Below the pieces are notes generated by a model. That model was not told the origin of the DNA. It saw only the letters and a program-made list of their open reading frames with translations, and searched no databases. From an uncultured Pelagibacteraceae bacterium (GTDB taxonomy: Bacteria > Pseudomonadota > Alphaproteobacteria > Pelagibacterales > Pelagibacteraceae), in assembly GCA_902535155.1 (NCBI GenBank), contig CACASB010000002.1, positions 24,914-88,913 of the forward strand: a stretch of 64,000 bases of DNA, read 5' to 3'. The translations under genes and the position numbers were made by a program. How positions within the stretch are numbered: the first letter of the stretch is position 1; every line of letters begins with the position of its first letter. Of this stretch, positions 43,231 through 52,278 are shown piece by piece.

Positions 43231-45572
43231 TAATAAAACTTTAATATATTATTATTATTAAATCTATTATTATTTTTCAAATTAACATCGAAATTTTGAT
43301 CAATTTTTTGCGTTTTGAAGGACTCAATTAAAGTTTTTTTAGATCCGAAGCTAACTTTTTTTCCAGTTTGAGAATCAACAACCATCAATGTAATATTTTC
43401 AGGGATTTTAAATGGTCTTGTGTTTTCTTTTTTTACGGCTTTTTTTATAAAAGATTTAAAAATTGGCATAGCTGTTTTTGCGCCTGTTTCAAATTTTCCA
43501 AGAGTTTTTGGCTCATCAAAACCTACGTAAACACCAACTACTAAATCTGAGGTAAATCCAATGAACCATGTGTCAGTATTTTTGTTAGTAGTTCCGGTTT
43601 TACCAGCGATATCTAAATTTAAATCTTTTAATTTTCTAGCTGTGCCTCTTTTAGTAGCACCTTCTAAAATTGATGTAATCTGGTAAGCAGTTTGAGGGGA
43701 AAAAATCTGTTTAAAATTATCTTTTATTTTTGGAATATCATCGCTTAAAAAGGAAATATTTTTACAGTTTTCACAGTATCTATCTTCTGTTTTAAAAATT
43801 GTATTTCCTTCACTATCTTGAATACGATCAATTAGTTTAGGATTTACTAACTTTCCACCATTTACAAATGAGCAATAAGCAGAAGTTAATTTTAACAATG
43901 TTGTTTCAGCTGAGCCTAAAGAAATTGACAAAAGTTCACTTGGATTATCATAGATTCCCAGGTTTTCAGACAAATCGATAATTTTATTTAATCCTAAATC
44001 CTGTGAGATTCTTACTGTCATTAAGTTCCTAGATTTTTCTAGACCTTCTCTCAAAGTTGAGCGTCCATAAAATTTTTTACCATAATTTTCTGGTTTCCAC
44101 ATTTTAAGATCCTTTCCTTGTTTTAAAACTAAAGGTGCGTCTAAAATTAATGTTGATGGTGAATAACCATTTTCTAAAGCAAGTGCATATATAAATGGTT
44201 TAAATGCAGATCCAGGTTGTCTTAAAGCTTGTGTAGCTCTATTAAATTCACTTTTTTTGAAGCTATATCCACCGCTCAATGCTAAAACTCTGCCTGTGTA
44301 TGGATCCATAACCACGATCGCTCCGTTTACAGATGGCAACTGTTTTATATCATATAAAAAATTCTTATTTTTTTTTACATAAATTATATCTCCAACCTTT
44401 AAAATTTTGTTTTTTTCTGAAAACTTTATCCAATTTTGTGCGGACAGGTTAATATTACCTATTTCATTATCTTCTGTTTCAATTTTTATTTTTAAATCGT
44501 TTATTTTTATTATTCTAGCAATTTTCCAATTAATTTTTTTTTCAAGATCATTCTTGGTTAATTTTCCCCAGTTTTGATCTTGGAGGCTTACATTTTTAAT
44601 TGGTCCTCGCCACCCCTTTCTTCTATCATAATTTTCAATGCCATTTCGCAAGACATCAGATGCTATCTCTTGCATATTTAAATTTAGAGGTGTTTTTATA
44701 TTTAATCCTTCTTTATAGACTTTGTTATACCCCAGTTTATTTATTATATTTTTCCTTACCTCTTCTACATAATACCTCGAGTCCTCTAAAAATATTTTCT
44801 TTCTTTTCTTTAAGGTAATTTTTTTATTTTTTAAATCGTTAAATTTTTTTTTATTTATATATTCATTTTCTAATAAATTTTTTAGAACTAAATCTCTTCT
44901 AAATTTTGCAATTTTTTCATTTTTGTAGGGATTATATCTACTTGGAGCTTTTGGTAGTGCTGCAAGTAAAGCTGCTTCCTCATAATTTAATTCATCTACT
45001 GACTTATCAAAATATTCTAAACTTGCAGCTGCTATACCATATGATCCTTGGCCTAAATAAATTTGATTTAAATAAAGTTCTAGAATTCTTTCTTTTGATA
45101 AACTTCTCTCAATTCTAAAAGCTAAAATTGCTTCCTTTATTTTTCTTTGTAAGCTTACCTCATTCGTCAAAAGAAAATTTTTAGCTACTTGTTGAGTTAT
45201 TGTAGATGCGCCTTCAAGTCTTTTAGAGTTCAGTATATTCGAGATGTTTTTGATAATTGCTCTTAATACCCCCTTGGCATCAATACCTGGATGATCAAAA
45301 AAATTTTTATCCTCTGCAGATAAGAATGAATTAATTAATATTTTAGGTATTGAGTTGTAGGGAATAAATATTCGCTTTTCGGATGAAAAGTCTTGGATAA
45401 GCTCACCGTTGCCTGAATATATTTTACTAGAGACTGGGGCTTTATAATTTTTTAAATATTTATAATCAGGTAAATTATTAGAAAAAGCCCATAATATAGA
45501 TACAACTAATAAGAAACCTAGTAATATAGCTGAACTCAATAAAATAAGGATTTTTTTTATCAAATTATTCAT
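43230..45572 (-). CDS. mrcA: Penicillin-binding protein 1A
   Basis: A 780-residue bifunctional peptidoglycan synthase with one N-terminal membrane anchor (residues 5-30). The GT51 glycosyltransferase has SAEDKNFFDHPGIDAKG near residue 90, EGASTITQQVAKNFLL near 118 and RKIKEAILAFRIER. The transpeptidase has the serine motif QPGSAFKPFIYA near 455 and the KTGT motif AGKTGTTNKNTDTWFIG near 655. It is followed at once by prfB, whose ATG overlaps its stop codon. It is divergent from rne with 83 bases between. Confidence 0.95.
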   Translation of the reverse strand: MNNLIKKILILLSSAILLGFLLVVSILWAFSNNLPDYKYLKNYKAPVSSKIYSGNGELIQDFSSEKRIFIPYNSIPKILINSFLSAEDKNFFDHPGIDAKGVLRAIIKNISNILNSKRLEGASTITQQVAKNFLLTNEVSLQRKIKEAILAFRIERSLSKERILELYLNQIYLGQGSYGIAAASLEYFDKSVDELNYEEAALLAALPKAPSRYNPYKNEKIAKFRRDLVLKNLLENEYINKKKFNDLKNKKITLKKRKKIFLEDSRYYVEEVRKNIINKLGYNKVYKEGLNIKTPLNLNMQEIASDVLRNGIENYDRRKGWRGPIKNVSLQDQNWGKLTKNDLEKKINWKIARIIKINDLKIKIETEDNEIGNINLSAQNWIKFSEKNKILKVGDIIYVKKNKNFLYDIKQLPSVNGAIVVMDPYTGRVLALSGGYSFKKSEFNRATQALRQPGSAFKPFIYALALENGYSPSTLILDAPLVLKQGKDLKMWKPENYGKKFYGRSTLREGLEKSRNLMTVRISQDLGLNKIIDLSENLGIYDNPSELLSISLGSAETTLLKLTSAYCSFVNGGKLVNPKLIDRIQDSEGNTIFKTEDRYCENCKNISFLSDDIPKIKDNFKQIFSPQTAYQITSILEGATKRGTARKLKDLNLDIAGKTGTTNKNTDTWFIGFTSDLVVGVYVGFDEPKTLGKFETGAKTAMPIFKSFIKKAVKKENTRPFKIPENITLMVVDSQTGKKVSFGSKKTLIESFKTQKIDQNFDVNLKNNNRFNNNNILKFY

Positions 45573-45655
45573 TTTAGTTTAATTTAATTGACGAATTTGT
45601 TAAAGTTAAGGCATCAGAATTTAGAAAAAACAATGAAAAAAATAATAAAAATTTT

Positions 45656-47425
45656 ATGGAAAAGAATTTATATATCGATGCATCGCATCCAGATGAGACA
45701 AGGGTTGTACTTAAAGAAAATGGCAATATTGAAGATTATGAGTACGAGACTGTCAAAAACAACTTAATTAAGAACAATATCTATTTAGGAAAGGTAAGTA
45801 GAGTAGAACCTTCTCTTCAAGCAGCTTTTATTGACTTTGGTAGAGAAAGACACGGTTTTTTATCATTTAATGATATTCAATCTGACTATTATCAAATTCC
45901 TTCTAATGATTTAGATATAATTAAAAAAGAAGAGGAAAAATTCAGAGAGGAGCTTGCAAAGAAAAGTGAGGAGGAAGATATATCTATAAAGGAAAATGAG
46001 CTATCCTCAAATGATAGTAATGAAATCAGCAAAGATAAGGCTGTAGAAATTGAAAATCAAAATACCGCAAATTACAATAAATCTAAAACACCATCTAAAA
46101 GATACAAGATTCAAGAGGTTATTAAGCCTAATCAAGTAATACTAGTTCAAGTTTTAAAGGATGAAAGGGGATTAAAAGGTGCAGCTTTAACTACATTTAT
46201 ATCAATTGCTGGTAAATATATTGTTTTAATGCCTAATACTCCAAAAGGCGGGGGTATATCCCGTAAAATTTTTAATTTTGGGGAGAGAAAAAAAATTAGA
46301 TCTATACTTAATGAGATAAAAATCCCAAAAGAAATGGGATTAATAGTAAGAACTGCGGGATCAAATAAAACAAAAAATGATATTGAATACGATTTATCGA
46401 GTTTAATCGAAAATTGGAACAAAATAAAAGAGAATGCCATGAATTCTATTGCCCCTGCGCTTATACACCAAGAGAGTGATATTATTAAACGTACTTTAAG
46501 AGATATTTATGATGATGAAACTAAAAATATCATAATTCAAGGTAATGAAGGTTATCAAAAAGCAAAAAATTTTATGAAAATTTTAATGCCAAAAAATGTA
46601 AAAAAAATAAAAAAGTATAGAGACAAACAGCCATTATTTATTAAAGAAAAAATAGAGGAAAAACTGAATGAAATTTATGATACCCAGGTTAAACTTAATT
46701 CAGGTGGATATTTGGTAATAAATCCAACTGAGGCGTTGGTATCTATCGATATAAACTCAGGTAAATCAATTAAACAGAAAAATGTTGAAAGCACAGCTTT
46801 AGATACAAATCTGGAGGCTGCAGAGGAAATAGCGAGACAAATTAAAATTAGAGATTTATCTGGTTTAATTATTATAGATTTTATAGATATGATGAATTTT
46901 AGTAATAGAAAACAAGTTGAAAGAAAATTAAAAGAAAGGTGTAGAAAAGATAGGGCTAGGGTTCAGATTGGTAGAATTAGTAGCTTTGGATTACTAGAAA
47001 TGTCCAGACAAAGACTAAGAGAAAGTAGTGTTCAATGGAATATCTCTTTAACAAATCAATCATTTGCACAAAAAATCATAAAATTAATGGAGGTAAAAGC
47101 AATCAATTTTAAGGCAAAAATAGTTAATACTAGCATACCAGAAAAAATTAAAAATTTTATTTTAGATAATTTTCAAAAAGACCTAAAATACTTAGAAAAA
47201 AAATATAAAATTCAAATTAATCTTTTAGGAGATAAATTTTTATTAGTCCCCGAATACGAAATTTCTTTTGAGAATAAAAGCAAAAAAGTTTTAGAAAAAA
47301 TCGAGAATAAGATAGAAATCAAAAAGGTTACGATTGATAATAAAAAGAACATTAATAATGTTGTCAAATTTGTAAAAAAGAATTTTAAAAAAAAAAAATT
47401 CTTTAAAAGAAGAAAAGCTAAATAA
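45656..47425 (+). CDS. rne: Ribonuclease E/G, short form without zinc-link
   Basis: A 589-residue endoribonuclease. An S1 domain is split by a ~100-residue acidic, low-complexity insert between SDYYQIP and [13 protein letters not shown]. The catalytic aspartates are kept in [11 protein letters not shown] near residue 367 and [11 protein letters not shown] near 407. [10 protein letters not shown] is followed by [11 protein letters not shown], whereas E. coli RNase E has the zinc-link CPRC at this place; the cysteines are missing. There is no long C-terminal scaffold (E. coli has 1061 residues), only a basic tail ending [12 protein letters not shown]. Confidence 0.93.
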   Translation: MEKNLYIDASHPDETRVVLKENGNIEDYEYETVKNNLIKNNIYLGKVSRVEPSLQAAFIDFGRERHGFLSFNDIQSDYYQIPSNDLDIIKKEEEKFREELAKKSEEEDISIKENELSSNDSNEISKDKAVEIENQNTANYNKSKTPSKRYKIQEVIKPNQVILVQVLKDERGLKGAALTTFISIAGKYIVLMPNTPKGGGISRKIFNFGERKKIRSILNEIKIPKEMGLIVRTAGSNKTKNDIEYDLSSLIENWNKIKENAMNSIAPALIHQESDIIKRTLRDIYDDETKNIIIQGNEGYQKAKNFMKILMPKNVKKIKKYRDKQPLFIKEKIEEKLNEIYDTQVKLNSGGYLVINPTEALVSIDINSGKSIKQKNVESTALDTNLEAAEEIARQIKIRDLSGLIIIDFIDMMNFSNRKQVERKLKERCRKDRARVQIGRISSFGLLEMSRQRLRESSVQWNISLTNQSFAQKIIKLMEVKAINFKAKIVNTSIPEKIKNFILDNFQKDLKYLEKKYKIQINLLGDKFLLVPEYEISFENKSKKVLEKIENKIEIKKVTIDNKKNINNVVKFVKKNFKKKKFFKRRKAK

Positions 47426-48191
47426 TTCCTTTTTTTGTTGTTGAAGCTAATCCCATTAGATTTTTTTTGATTCTTCCAGATAAATAAGATTTCCTCCCAG
47501 CGATTACTGCATATTTCATTGCAAGAGCCATCTCAATTGGTTTTTTTGCTTGAGCTATAGCTGAATTAATCAAAACTCCATCGCATCCCAATTCCATTGC
47601 AATTGTAGCATCAGAAGCTTCTCCGATACCCGCATCAATAATTAATGGAAGCTTGGTTTGATTACGAATTATTTTTATATTTGTATAATTTTGTATTCCC
47701 AATCCAGATCCAATCGGTGCAGCTAAAGGCATAATTGCAACAGCACCTGCATTTTCTAATCTTTTTGCCATTAATGGATCATCATTACAGTAAACCATGA
47801 CTTTAAAGCCCTCTTTAGACAATACCTCGGTTGATTTTAAAGTTTCGATCATATCTGGTAATAAACTTTTTTTATCTCCTAAAACTTCAAGTTTAACTAA
47901 CCTCCAACCTCCAATTTCACGAGCTAATCTTAAAGTTCTTAAAGCTTCATTTGATGAAAAACACCCTGCAGTATTAGGTAGATATGTAATTTTTTTTGGA
48001 TCAATATAGTCCATTAAAATTGGTTTTTTTTTATCAGATATATTTACTCTTCGCACAGCAACTGTAACTATTTCTGCCCCTGATGCTTTTACAGCTTTTG
48101 AGCATTCTATAAAGTTTTTATATTTTCCAGTTCCAACAATTAATCTAGATCTAAATTTTTTAGATGATATTTTAATAAAATCTTTTTTCAT
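47418..48191 (-). CDS. thiG: Thiazole synthase
   Basis: A 257-residue TIM-barrel enzyme that forms the thiazole-phosphate ring of thiamine from deoxyxylulose phosphate, dehydroglycine and ThiS thiocarboxylate. Motifs: [35 protein letters not shown], the Schiff-base lysine in [14 protein letters not shown] near residue 102, [14 protein letters not shown] and [19 protein letters not shown]. Its start overlaps the thiS stop by one base. It overlaps the convergent rne gene by 8 bases. Confidence 0.94.
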   Translation of the reverse strand: MKKDFIKISSKKFRSRLIVGTGKYKNFIECSKAVKASGAEIVTVAVRRVNISDKKKPILMDYIDPKKITYLPNTAGCFSSNEALRTLRLAREIGGWRLVKLEVLGDKKSLLPDMIETLKSTEVLSKEGFKVMVYCNDDPLMAKRLENAGAVAIMPLAAPIGSGLGIQNYTNIKIIRNQTKLPLIIDAGIGEASDATIAMELGCDGVLINSAIAQAKKPIEMALAMKYAVIAGRKSYLSGRIKKNLMGLASTTKKGII

Positions 48192-48409
48192 TAACCTCCA
48201 CCAATAAAATGAACTATTTCTATCTTGTCGTTATTTTTAAGAAAAATTTTGTTAATTTTTTTTTTATCAATAATTTCTTTATTCAATTCAATAGCAATCT
48301 TGTTGGGTTGTAATTTGTTTCTTTTAATAAAGCTATAAACTGAGGTTCCTTTAGCTATAAAAAGCTTCTTTCCATTTAAATTAATTTTGATTTTTTTAAT
48401 AATTTTCAT
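48191..48409 (-). CDS. thiS: ThiS sulfur-carrier protein
   Basis: A 72-residue beta-grasp protein ending in the required Gly-Gly (VHFIGGG), which becomes a thiocarboxylate and gives sulfur to Thi[20 protein letters not shown] is the conserved strand before the tail. It overlaps thiG by one base. Its start codon is only 12 bases from the divergent aroQ start, so the promoters must lie inside one or both genes or the transcripts are leaderless. Confidence 0.88.
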   Translation of the reverse strand: MKIIKKIKINLNGKKLFIAKGTSVYSFIKRNKLQPNKIAIELNKEIIDKKKINKIFLKNNDKIEIVHFIGGG

Positions 48410-48421
48410 TATGTATTGATT

Positions 48422-48871
48422 ATGACATTTAAAATACTATTTATAAACGGTCCAAACCTTAATCTATTAGGTGAAAGAGAACAATCACAATATGGGTCAA
48501 TTACCTATGATGAGCTTAAAGAATTATGCATCAAAAAATCAAATGAATTAGATATTAAGCTTGAATTTGTGCAGTCTAATATTGAGGGTGAAATAGTCAC
48601 ATGGATACAAAAAGCTAAAGGAAAACAAGACGGGATAATCATAAATGCAGCAGGTTTTACTCACACGTCTGTAGCAATTAGAGATGCTCTTCAAATTTTT
48701 GATAAAGTAAAAATAGAATTACATATATCAAACATATATAAAAGAGAAGAATTTAGAAAAAAATCATTAATAAGTGATGTAGCAACAGGAGGAATATTTG
48801 GTTTAGGGAGCGACGGTTATATTTTGGCCATAATAGCAGTACATAAAATTTTAAATAATGAAAATAGATAA
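48422..48871 (+). CDS. aroQ: Type II 3-dehydroquinate dehydratase
   Basis: A 149-residue shikimate-pathway enzyme. Motifs: LFINGPNLNLLGEREQSQYG near the start, with the catalytic Tyr in QYGSITYDEL, FVQSNIEGEIVTWIQ, INAAGFTHTSVAIRDAL, and the histidine block IELHISNIYKREEFRKKS near residue 100. A TTG two codons earlier was not used. Its last 14 bases overlap accB, an arrangement conserved in alphaproteobacteria. It is divergent from thiS. Confidence 0.93.
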   Translation: MTFKILFINGPNLNLLGEREQSQYGSITYDELKELCIKKSNELDIKLEFVQSNIEGEIVTWIQKAKGKQDGIIINAAGFTHTSVAIRDALQIFDKVKIELHISNIYKREEFRKKSLISDVATGGIFGLGSDGYILAIIAVHKILNNENR

Positions 48872-49274
48872 AAAATTAATTAAAGAACTAGTAAGTTGTT
48901 TAGAGGAAAATAAACTCACTGAGTTAGAGTATTCAGAAAAAGATACAAAAATTAAAGTTGCGAGAATTTCAACAAATGATGTTAATAAAATTCAAGTAGT
49001 TCAAAATTCACAAGAAATTAAAAACGAAAGGAAAATCTCTGGAACTGAAATTAAATCTCCTATAATTGGAACTGCATATCTGGCGCCAGAACCAGGTGGT
49101 AAAAAATTCGTGGATGTTGGAAAAAAGATCAAAAAAGGTGATACTGTAATGATAGTAGAGGCTATGAAAACAATGAACCATGTTCCATCATCAAAAGATG
49201 GTATAGTAAAAGAGATTGTTGTCGAAGATGGTCAGCCTGTTGAATTTGGTCAAACTCTATTAATACTTGAGTAA
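48858..49274 (+). CDS. accB: Biotin carboxyl carrier protein of acetyl-CoA carboxylase
   Basis: A 138-residue BCCP. The N-terminal half is a helix-rich region, followed by a linker and the biotinyl domain (residues 66-138): SPIIGTAYLAPEPGGKKFVDVG and the biotin-lysine motif VEAMKTMNHVPS near residue 103. The usual bacterial motif is EAMKMMN; here the residue after the lysine is Thr. GDTVMIVEAMK and DGQPVEFGQTLLILE complete the fold. Its stop is directly adjacent to accC. Confidence 0.93.
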   Translation: MKIDKKLIKELVSCLEENKLTELEYSEKDTKIKVARISTNDVNKIQVVQNSQEIKNERKISGTEIKSPIIGTAYLAPEPGGKKFVDVGKKIKKGDTVMIVEAMKTMNHVPSSKDGIVKEIVVEDGQPVEFGQTLLILE

Positions 49275-50612
49275 ATGTTTAAAAAAATTCTTATAGCCAA
49301 TAGAGGTGAGATAGCTGTTAGAATAATTCGTGCTTGTAAAGAATGGGGTATACAAACAGTAGCGATTCACTCGGATGTTGATAAGGAAAGTATGCATGTA
49401 AAGTTAGCAGATGAAAGTTTGTGTGTTGGTTCTAGACAACCTGTAGATAGTTATTTAAATATCCCATCAATATTATCAGCAATAGAAGTAACTAATGCAG
49501 ACGCTGTTCATCCAGGTTATGGTTTTTTATCAGAAAATTATAATTTTGCAAAAATATTAAAAGATAATAACATAAAGTTTATTGGTCCATCTCCTGAAAT
49601 TATAAAAATGATGGGAGATAAAATTGAAGCAAAAAAGACTGCTAAAAAATATGGTATCCCTGTAATTGAAGGATCCGAAGGAGGTATATCTGACCTGGAA
49701 ATGGGTAAAAATATAGCAAATAAAATCGGTTATCCGATTTTAATAAAAGCTGCAGGAGGAGGAGGTGGTAAAGGAATGAAAGTTGTTAAATCTGAAGATG
49801 AGTTTAGTGACTTATTTCTTACTGCAAAATCAGAAGCTAGAAAATTTTTTGCAAATGATGAAGTTTATATTGAAAAATTTTTTGAAAATCCAAGACATAT
49901 AGAAGTTCAAGTATTGTCTGGCAAAAATAAAACCGTTCATTTACATGAAAGAGATTGTTCAGTTCAAAGAAGACACCAAAAACTGATTGAGGAAACACCT
50001 AGTCCAGTTTTGAATAATGATCTAAGAAACGATTTATTTAACAAAACAGTTAACATGGTTTCAAAAATTGGATATGAGGGCGCAGGAACGGTCGAATATA
50101 TCTACGAAGATGGAAAGTTTTATTTTTTAGAAATGAATACTAGAGTACAAGTTGAGCATCCTGTTTCAGAAATGGTTACAGGTATTGATATTGTAAAAGA
50201 ACAAATATGGATAGCATACTCTGGTAATACTGCATTAAATCAAACAGATGTTAAACCTAGGGGTCATGCCATAGAATGCAGAATAAATGCCGAAGATCCA
50301 AGTAAAAATTTTCAACCATCACCTGGTTTAATTGGTATGTGCCATCAACCATCCGGATTTAGAACTAGAGTAGATGGTGCAATTTATCAGGGATATAAAG
50401 TTACTCCTTACTACGACAGCATGATTTGTAAACTAATTTGCCACGGTAGAAATAGAACTGAGGCAATACAAAGAACTCTAAGGTCATTAGATGAATTTGT
50501 GATTGAGGGAATAACTACAACAATAGACCTACACAAAAAAATATTAAAAAACAAAAAATTTATAAATTCTGATTTTAATGTAACCTGGATTGATAAAGAT
50601 AAAATAATTTAG
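49275..50612 (+). CDS. accC: Biotin carboxylase of acetyl-CoA carboxylase
   Basis: A 445-residue ATP-grasp enzyme that carboxylates biotin on AccB. Key blocks: KILIANRGEIAVRIIRACK at the start, AVHPGYGFLSENYNFAKI near residue 78, the glycine-rich ATP loop KAAGGGGGKGMKVV near 160, HIEVQVLSGK, the catalytic ERDCSVQRRHQKLIEE near 228 and EMNTRVQVEHPVSEMVTG near 287. It ends with a 4-base overlap with the convergent DUF2155 gene. In many alphaproteobacteria an aat gene follows accC, but it is absent here. Confidence 0.95.
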   Translation: MFKKILIANRGEIAVRIIRACKEWGIQTVAIHSDVDKESMHVKLADESLCVGSRQPVDSYLNIPSILSAIEVTNADAVHPGYGFLSENYNFAKILKDNNIKFIGPSPEIIKMMGDKIEAKKTAKKYGIPVIEGSEGGISDLEMGKNIANKIGYPILIKAAGGGGGKGMKVVKSEDEFSDLFLTAKSEARKFFANDEVYIEKFFENPRHIEVQVLSGKNKTVHLHERDCSVQRRHQKLIEETPSPVLNNDLRNDLFNKTVNMVSKIGYEGAGTVEYIYEDGKFYFLEMNTRVQVEHPVSEMVTGIDIVKEQIWIAYSGNTALNQTDVKPRGHAIECRINAEDPSKNFQPSPGLIGMCHQPSGFRTRVDGAIYQGYKVTPYYDSMICKLICHGRNRTEAIQRTLRSLDEFVIEGITTTIDLHKKILKNKKFINSDFNVTWIDKDKII

Positions 50613-51013
50613 TAGCATTTTAGTATCCATAAATCATATATAGGGTGATCAAAAACTTGTATGGAGGGACTAGACGAAAAAGTCCATCCATTAAATATAA
50701 ATACTTCATTATTATCTTTATTATTAAGATCTCTAACCTGTAAATATGAGGTAATTTCTGGATTATCGTCAAATTTTGAATTTTTACATTTTAATACTTT
50801 GAGAGATAAATTTTTAAAAATATAATCTTCACCAATATTGATTTTAATCAATTTATTTTTCGAACTTAATTTATCTAAAATTTTTACATCAACTATTTTC
50901 CCATAATAAGTTTCATCCTCAGCATAGACTTTGCTTACTTGAGATTGGAGTAATAGAATTAATAATAAAAAGAAAAACTTATTCTTTCCAAGATTTATAC
51001 TTTTTATAATCAT
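50609..51013 (-). CDS. DUF2155 family exported protein
   Basis: A 134-residue protein with a Sec signal peptide (KNKFFFLLLILLLQSQVSKVYAEDE, cleavage near residue 31). The DUF2155 hallmark NGWTFSSSPSIQVFDHPIYDLWILKC is at the C-terminus. It has two cysteines, one near residue 76 (KVLKCKNSKF) and one near the end, possibly a disulfide. DUF2155 genes lie beside the NDUFA12-like gene in alphaproteobacteria, as here; the two overlap by 35 bases. Function unknown. Confidence 0.85.
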   Translation of the reverse strand: MIIKSINLGKNKFFFLLLILLLQSQVSKVYAEDETYYGKIVDVKILDKLSSKNKLIKINIGEDYIFKNLSLKVLKCKNSKFDDNPEITSYLQVRDLNNKDNNEVFIFNGWTFSSSPSIQVFDHPIYDLWILKCY

Positions 51014-51338
51014 TGTTATTATTTTTATTTGGGTGAAAAGCTTTTTTAGTTCCAGTTTGATTAGGAATATTTTTTTTTTGCCAACTATATTTGCTAAGTT
51101 CTTGAGTATGTTCTATTTTATTATTTAAATAATGCATCCAAGAATACCATTCATTTGGAATTTTAGTCGCATCAACTTCACCATTATAAATGATCCACCT
51201 TTTTCCTGACTTACTTTGATAATATTTATTTCCAAAATAATCTTTACCTTTAAATTTTCCAAAAATTAAAGTGTATAGTCTAGTTCCTAAAGTCTGGTGA
51301 TTCCACCAGGTAAAAATTTGTTTTAAAATTGTCAACAT
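50979..51338 (-). CDS. NDUFA12-like (B17.2) NADH:ubiquinone oxidoreductase subunit
   Basis: A 119-residue accessory subunit of respiratory complex I, on the matrix/cytoplasmic side. Landmarks: FTWWNHQTLGTRLYTLIFG near the N-terminus, VGxD-like YFGNKYYQ and WIIYNGEVDATKIPNEWYSWMHYL, which match NDUFA12 of mitochondria and alphaproteobacteria. Other complex I genes are elsewhere. It overlaps the DUF2155 gene by 35 bases and is divergent from the NrdJ-domain gene with a 106-base gap. Confidence 0.9.
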   Translation of the reverse strand: MLTILKQIFTWWNHQTLGTRLYTLIFGKFKGKDYFGNKYYQSKSGKRWIIYNGEVDATKIPNEWYSWMHYLNNKIEHTQELSKYSWQKKNIPNQTGTKKAFHPNKNNNNDYKKYKSWKE

Positions 51339-51444
51339 TTTATTTTTTTTTTTTTCAATTTAAAATTGAATAAAATAGATTAGACTAAAATTGAAATTTG
51401 TATATACATAATTCTGAAGATTCAAAATTAAATTTATAAAAAAA

Positions 51445-52278
51445 ATGTCAAAATATTTAGTAGAAACATTTTATACTTGTTCTTTTAAAGTGAAGCATTT
51501 CTTGGATAAAATTGACCAAAAAGAGTTAAATGAATTAGAAAAGAGAGATGACGGGGAATTTGAAATAATTGATGTAAAAATAGATACCAGAAAAACAAAA
51601 AGCCTTGAAAAAAACTCAATAGATAAAAAAGAGTCAAAAATATCAGAAGTTAAAATAGACCAAAATAATTCTAAGTTAGATAATAATAATTTGGCTAAAA
51701 ATTCTAATTTTGTGAAAAATGTAGATGATGCCATAAATAAAAGATTTGGTATGCCTGATAGACGAAAAGGCTATATACAAAAAGCAACCATTGGAGATCA
51801 CAAAGTTTACTTACATACAGGGGAATATGAAGACGGAAAAATAGGAGAAATTTTTATAGACACTAGCAAAGAAGGTGAATTGGTAAAAGCATTAATGAAC
51901 AATTTTGCAATAGCTATTTCCTTAGGTCTGCAATACGGGGTTCCTCTTGATGAATTTGTTAATGCTTATGTTGACACAAAATTTGAACCATCAGGTAAAG
52001 TTTATGGAAATGACAGGATTATGTCGGCAACATCTATACTGGATTACATATTTAGAGAATTAGCTATATCCTACCTCAATAGAGAAGACTTAGCCCACAC
52101 TCCATCAATTGGTAAATCTGATAGCATAAGTGAAAATGATAATAACTCTTTTGAGGAAAATAATCAGCTTATTAAAATTGTCAAAGATATGACTAGCAAA
52201 GGTTTTGTTAGAAATGACTATAAAAGAAAGTTAGTTGACCTCTCTGATATAAGAATCAATCTTAAAGGTAAAAAATAA
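51445..52278 (+). CDS. Free-standing TSCPD/NrdJ C-terminal domain protein
   Basis: A 277-residue protein whose residues 100-235 match the C-terminal domain of B12-dependent ribonucleotide reductase Nrd[30 protein letters not shown] start (here [11 protein letters not shown]), [38 protein letters not shown], then [13 protein letters not shown] and [16 protein letters not shown]. The catalytic barrel of NrdJ is missing, as are the C-terminal cysteine pairs. The N-terminal 95 residues ([20 protein letters not shown], then a Lys/Glu/Asn-rich linker) are unlike NrdJ. It has a purine-poor leader. Domain identity is good; function unclear. Confidence 0.75.
   Translation: MSKYLVETFYTCSFKVKHFLDKIDQKELNELEKRDDGEFEIIDVKIDTRKTKSLEKNSIDKKESKISEVKIDQNNSKLDNNNLAKNSNFVKNVDDAINKRFGMPDRRKGYIQKATIGDHKVYLHTGEYEDGKIGEIFIDTSKEGELVKALMNNFAIAISLGLQYGVPLDEFVNAYVDTKFEPSGKVYGNDRIMSATSILDYIFRELAISYLNREDLAHTPSIGKSDSISENDNNSFEENNQLIKIVKDMTSKGFVRNDYKRKLVDLSDIRINLKGKK

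Noticed and set aside
44600..44818. Antisense open frames within mrcA and other long genes
   Set aside because: They mirror conserved coding frames, have no ribosome sites and show no protein-like composition.
51354..51370. Perfect dyad TTCAATTT-A-AAATTGAA in the NDUFA12/NrdJ-domain spacer
   Set aside because: Entirely AT-rich in an AT-rich spacer with no T-run or promoter context; too likely by chance to report as a feature.
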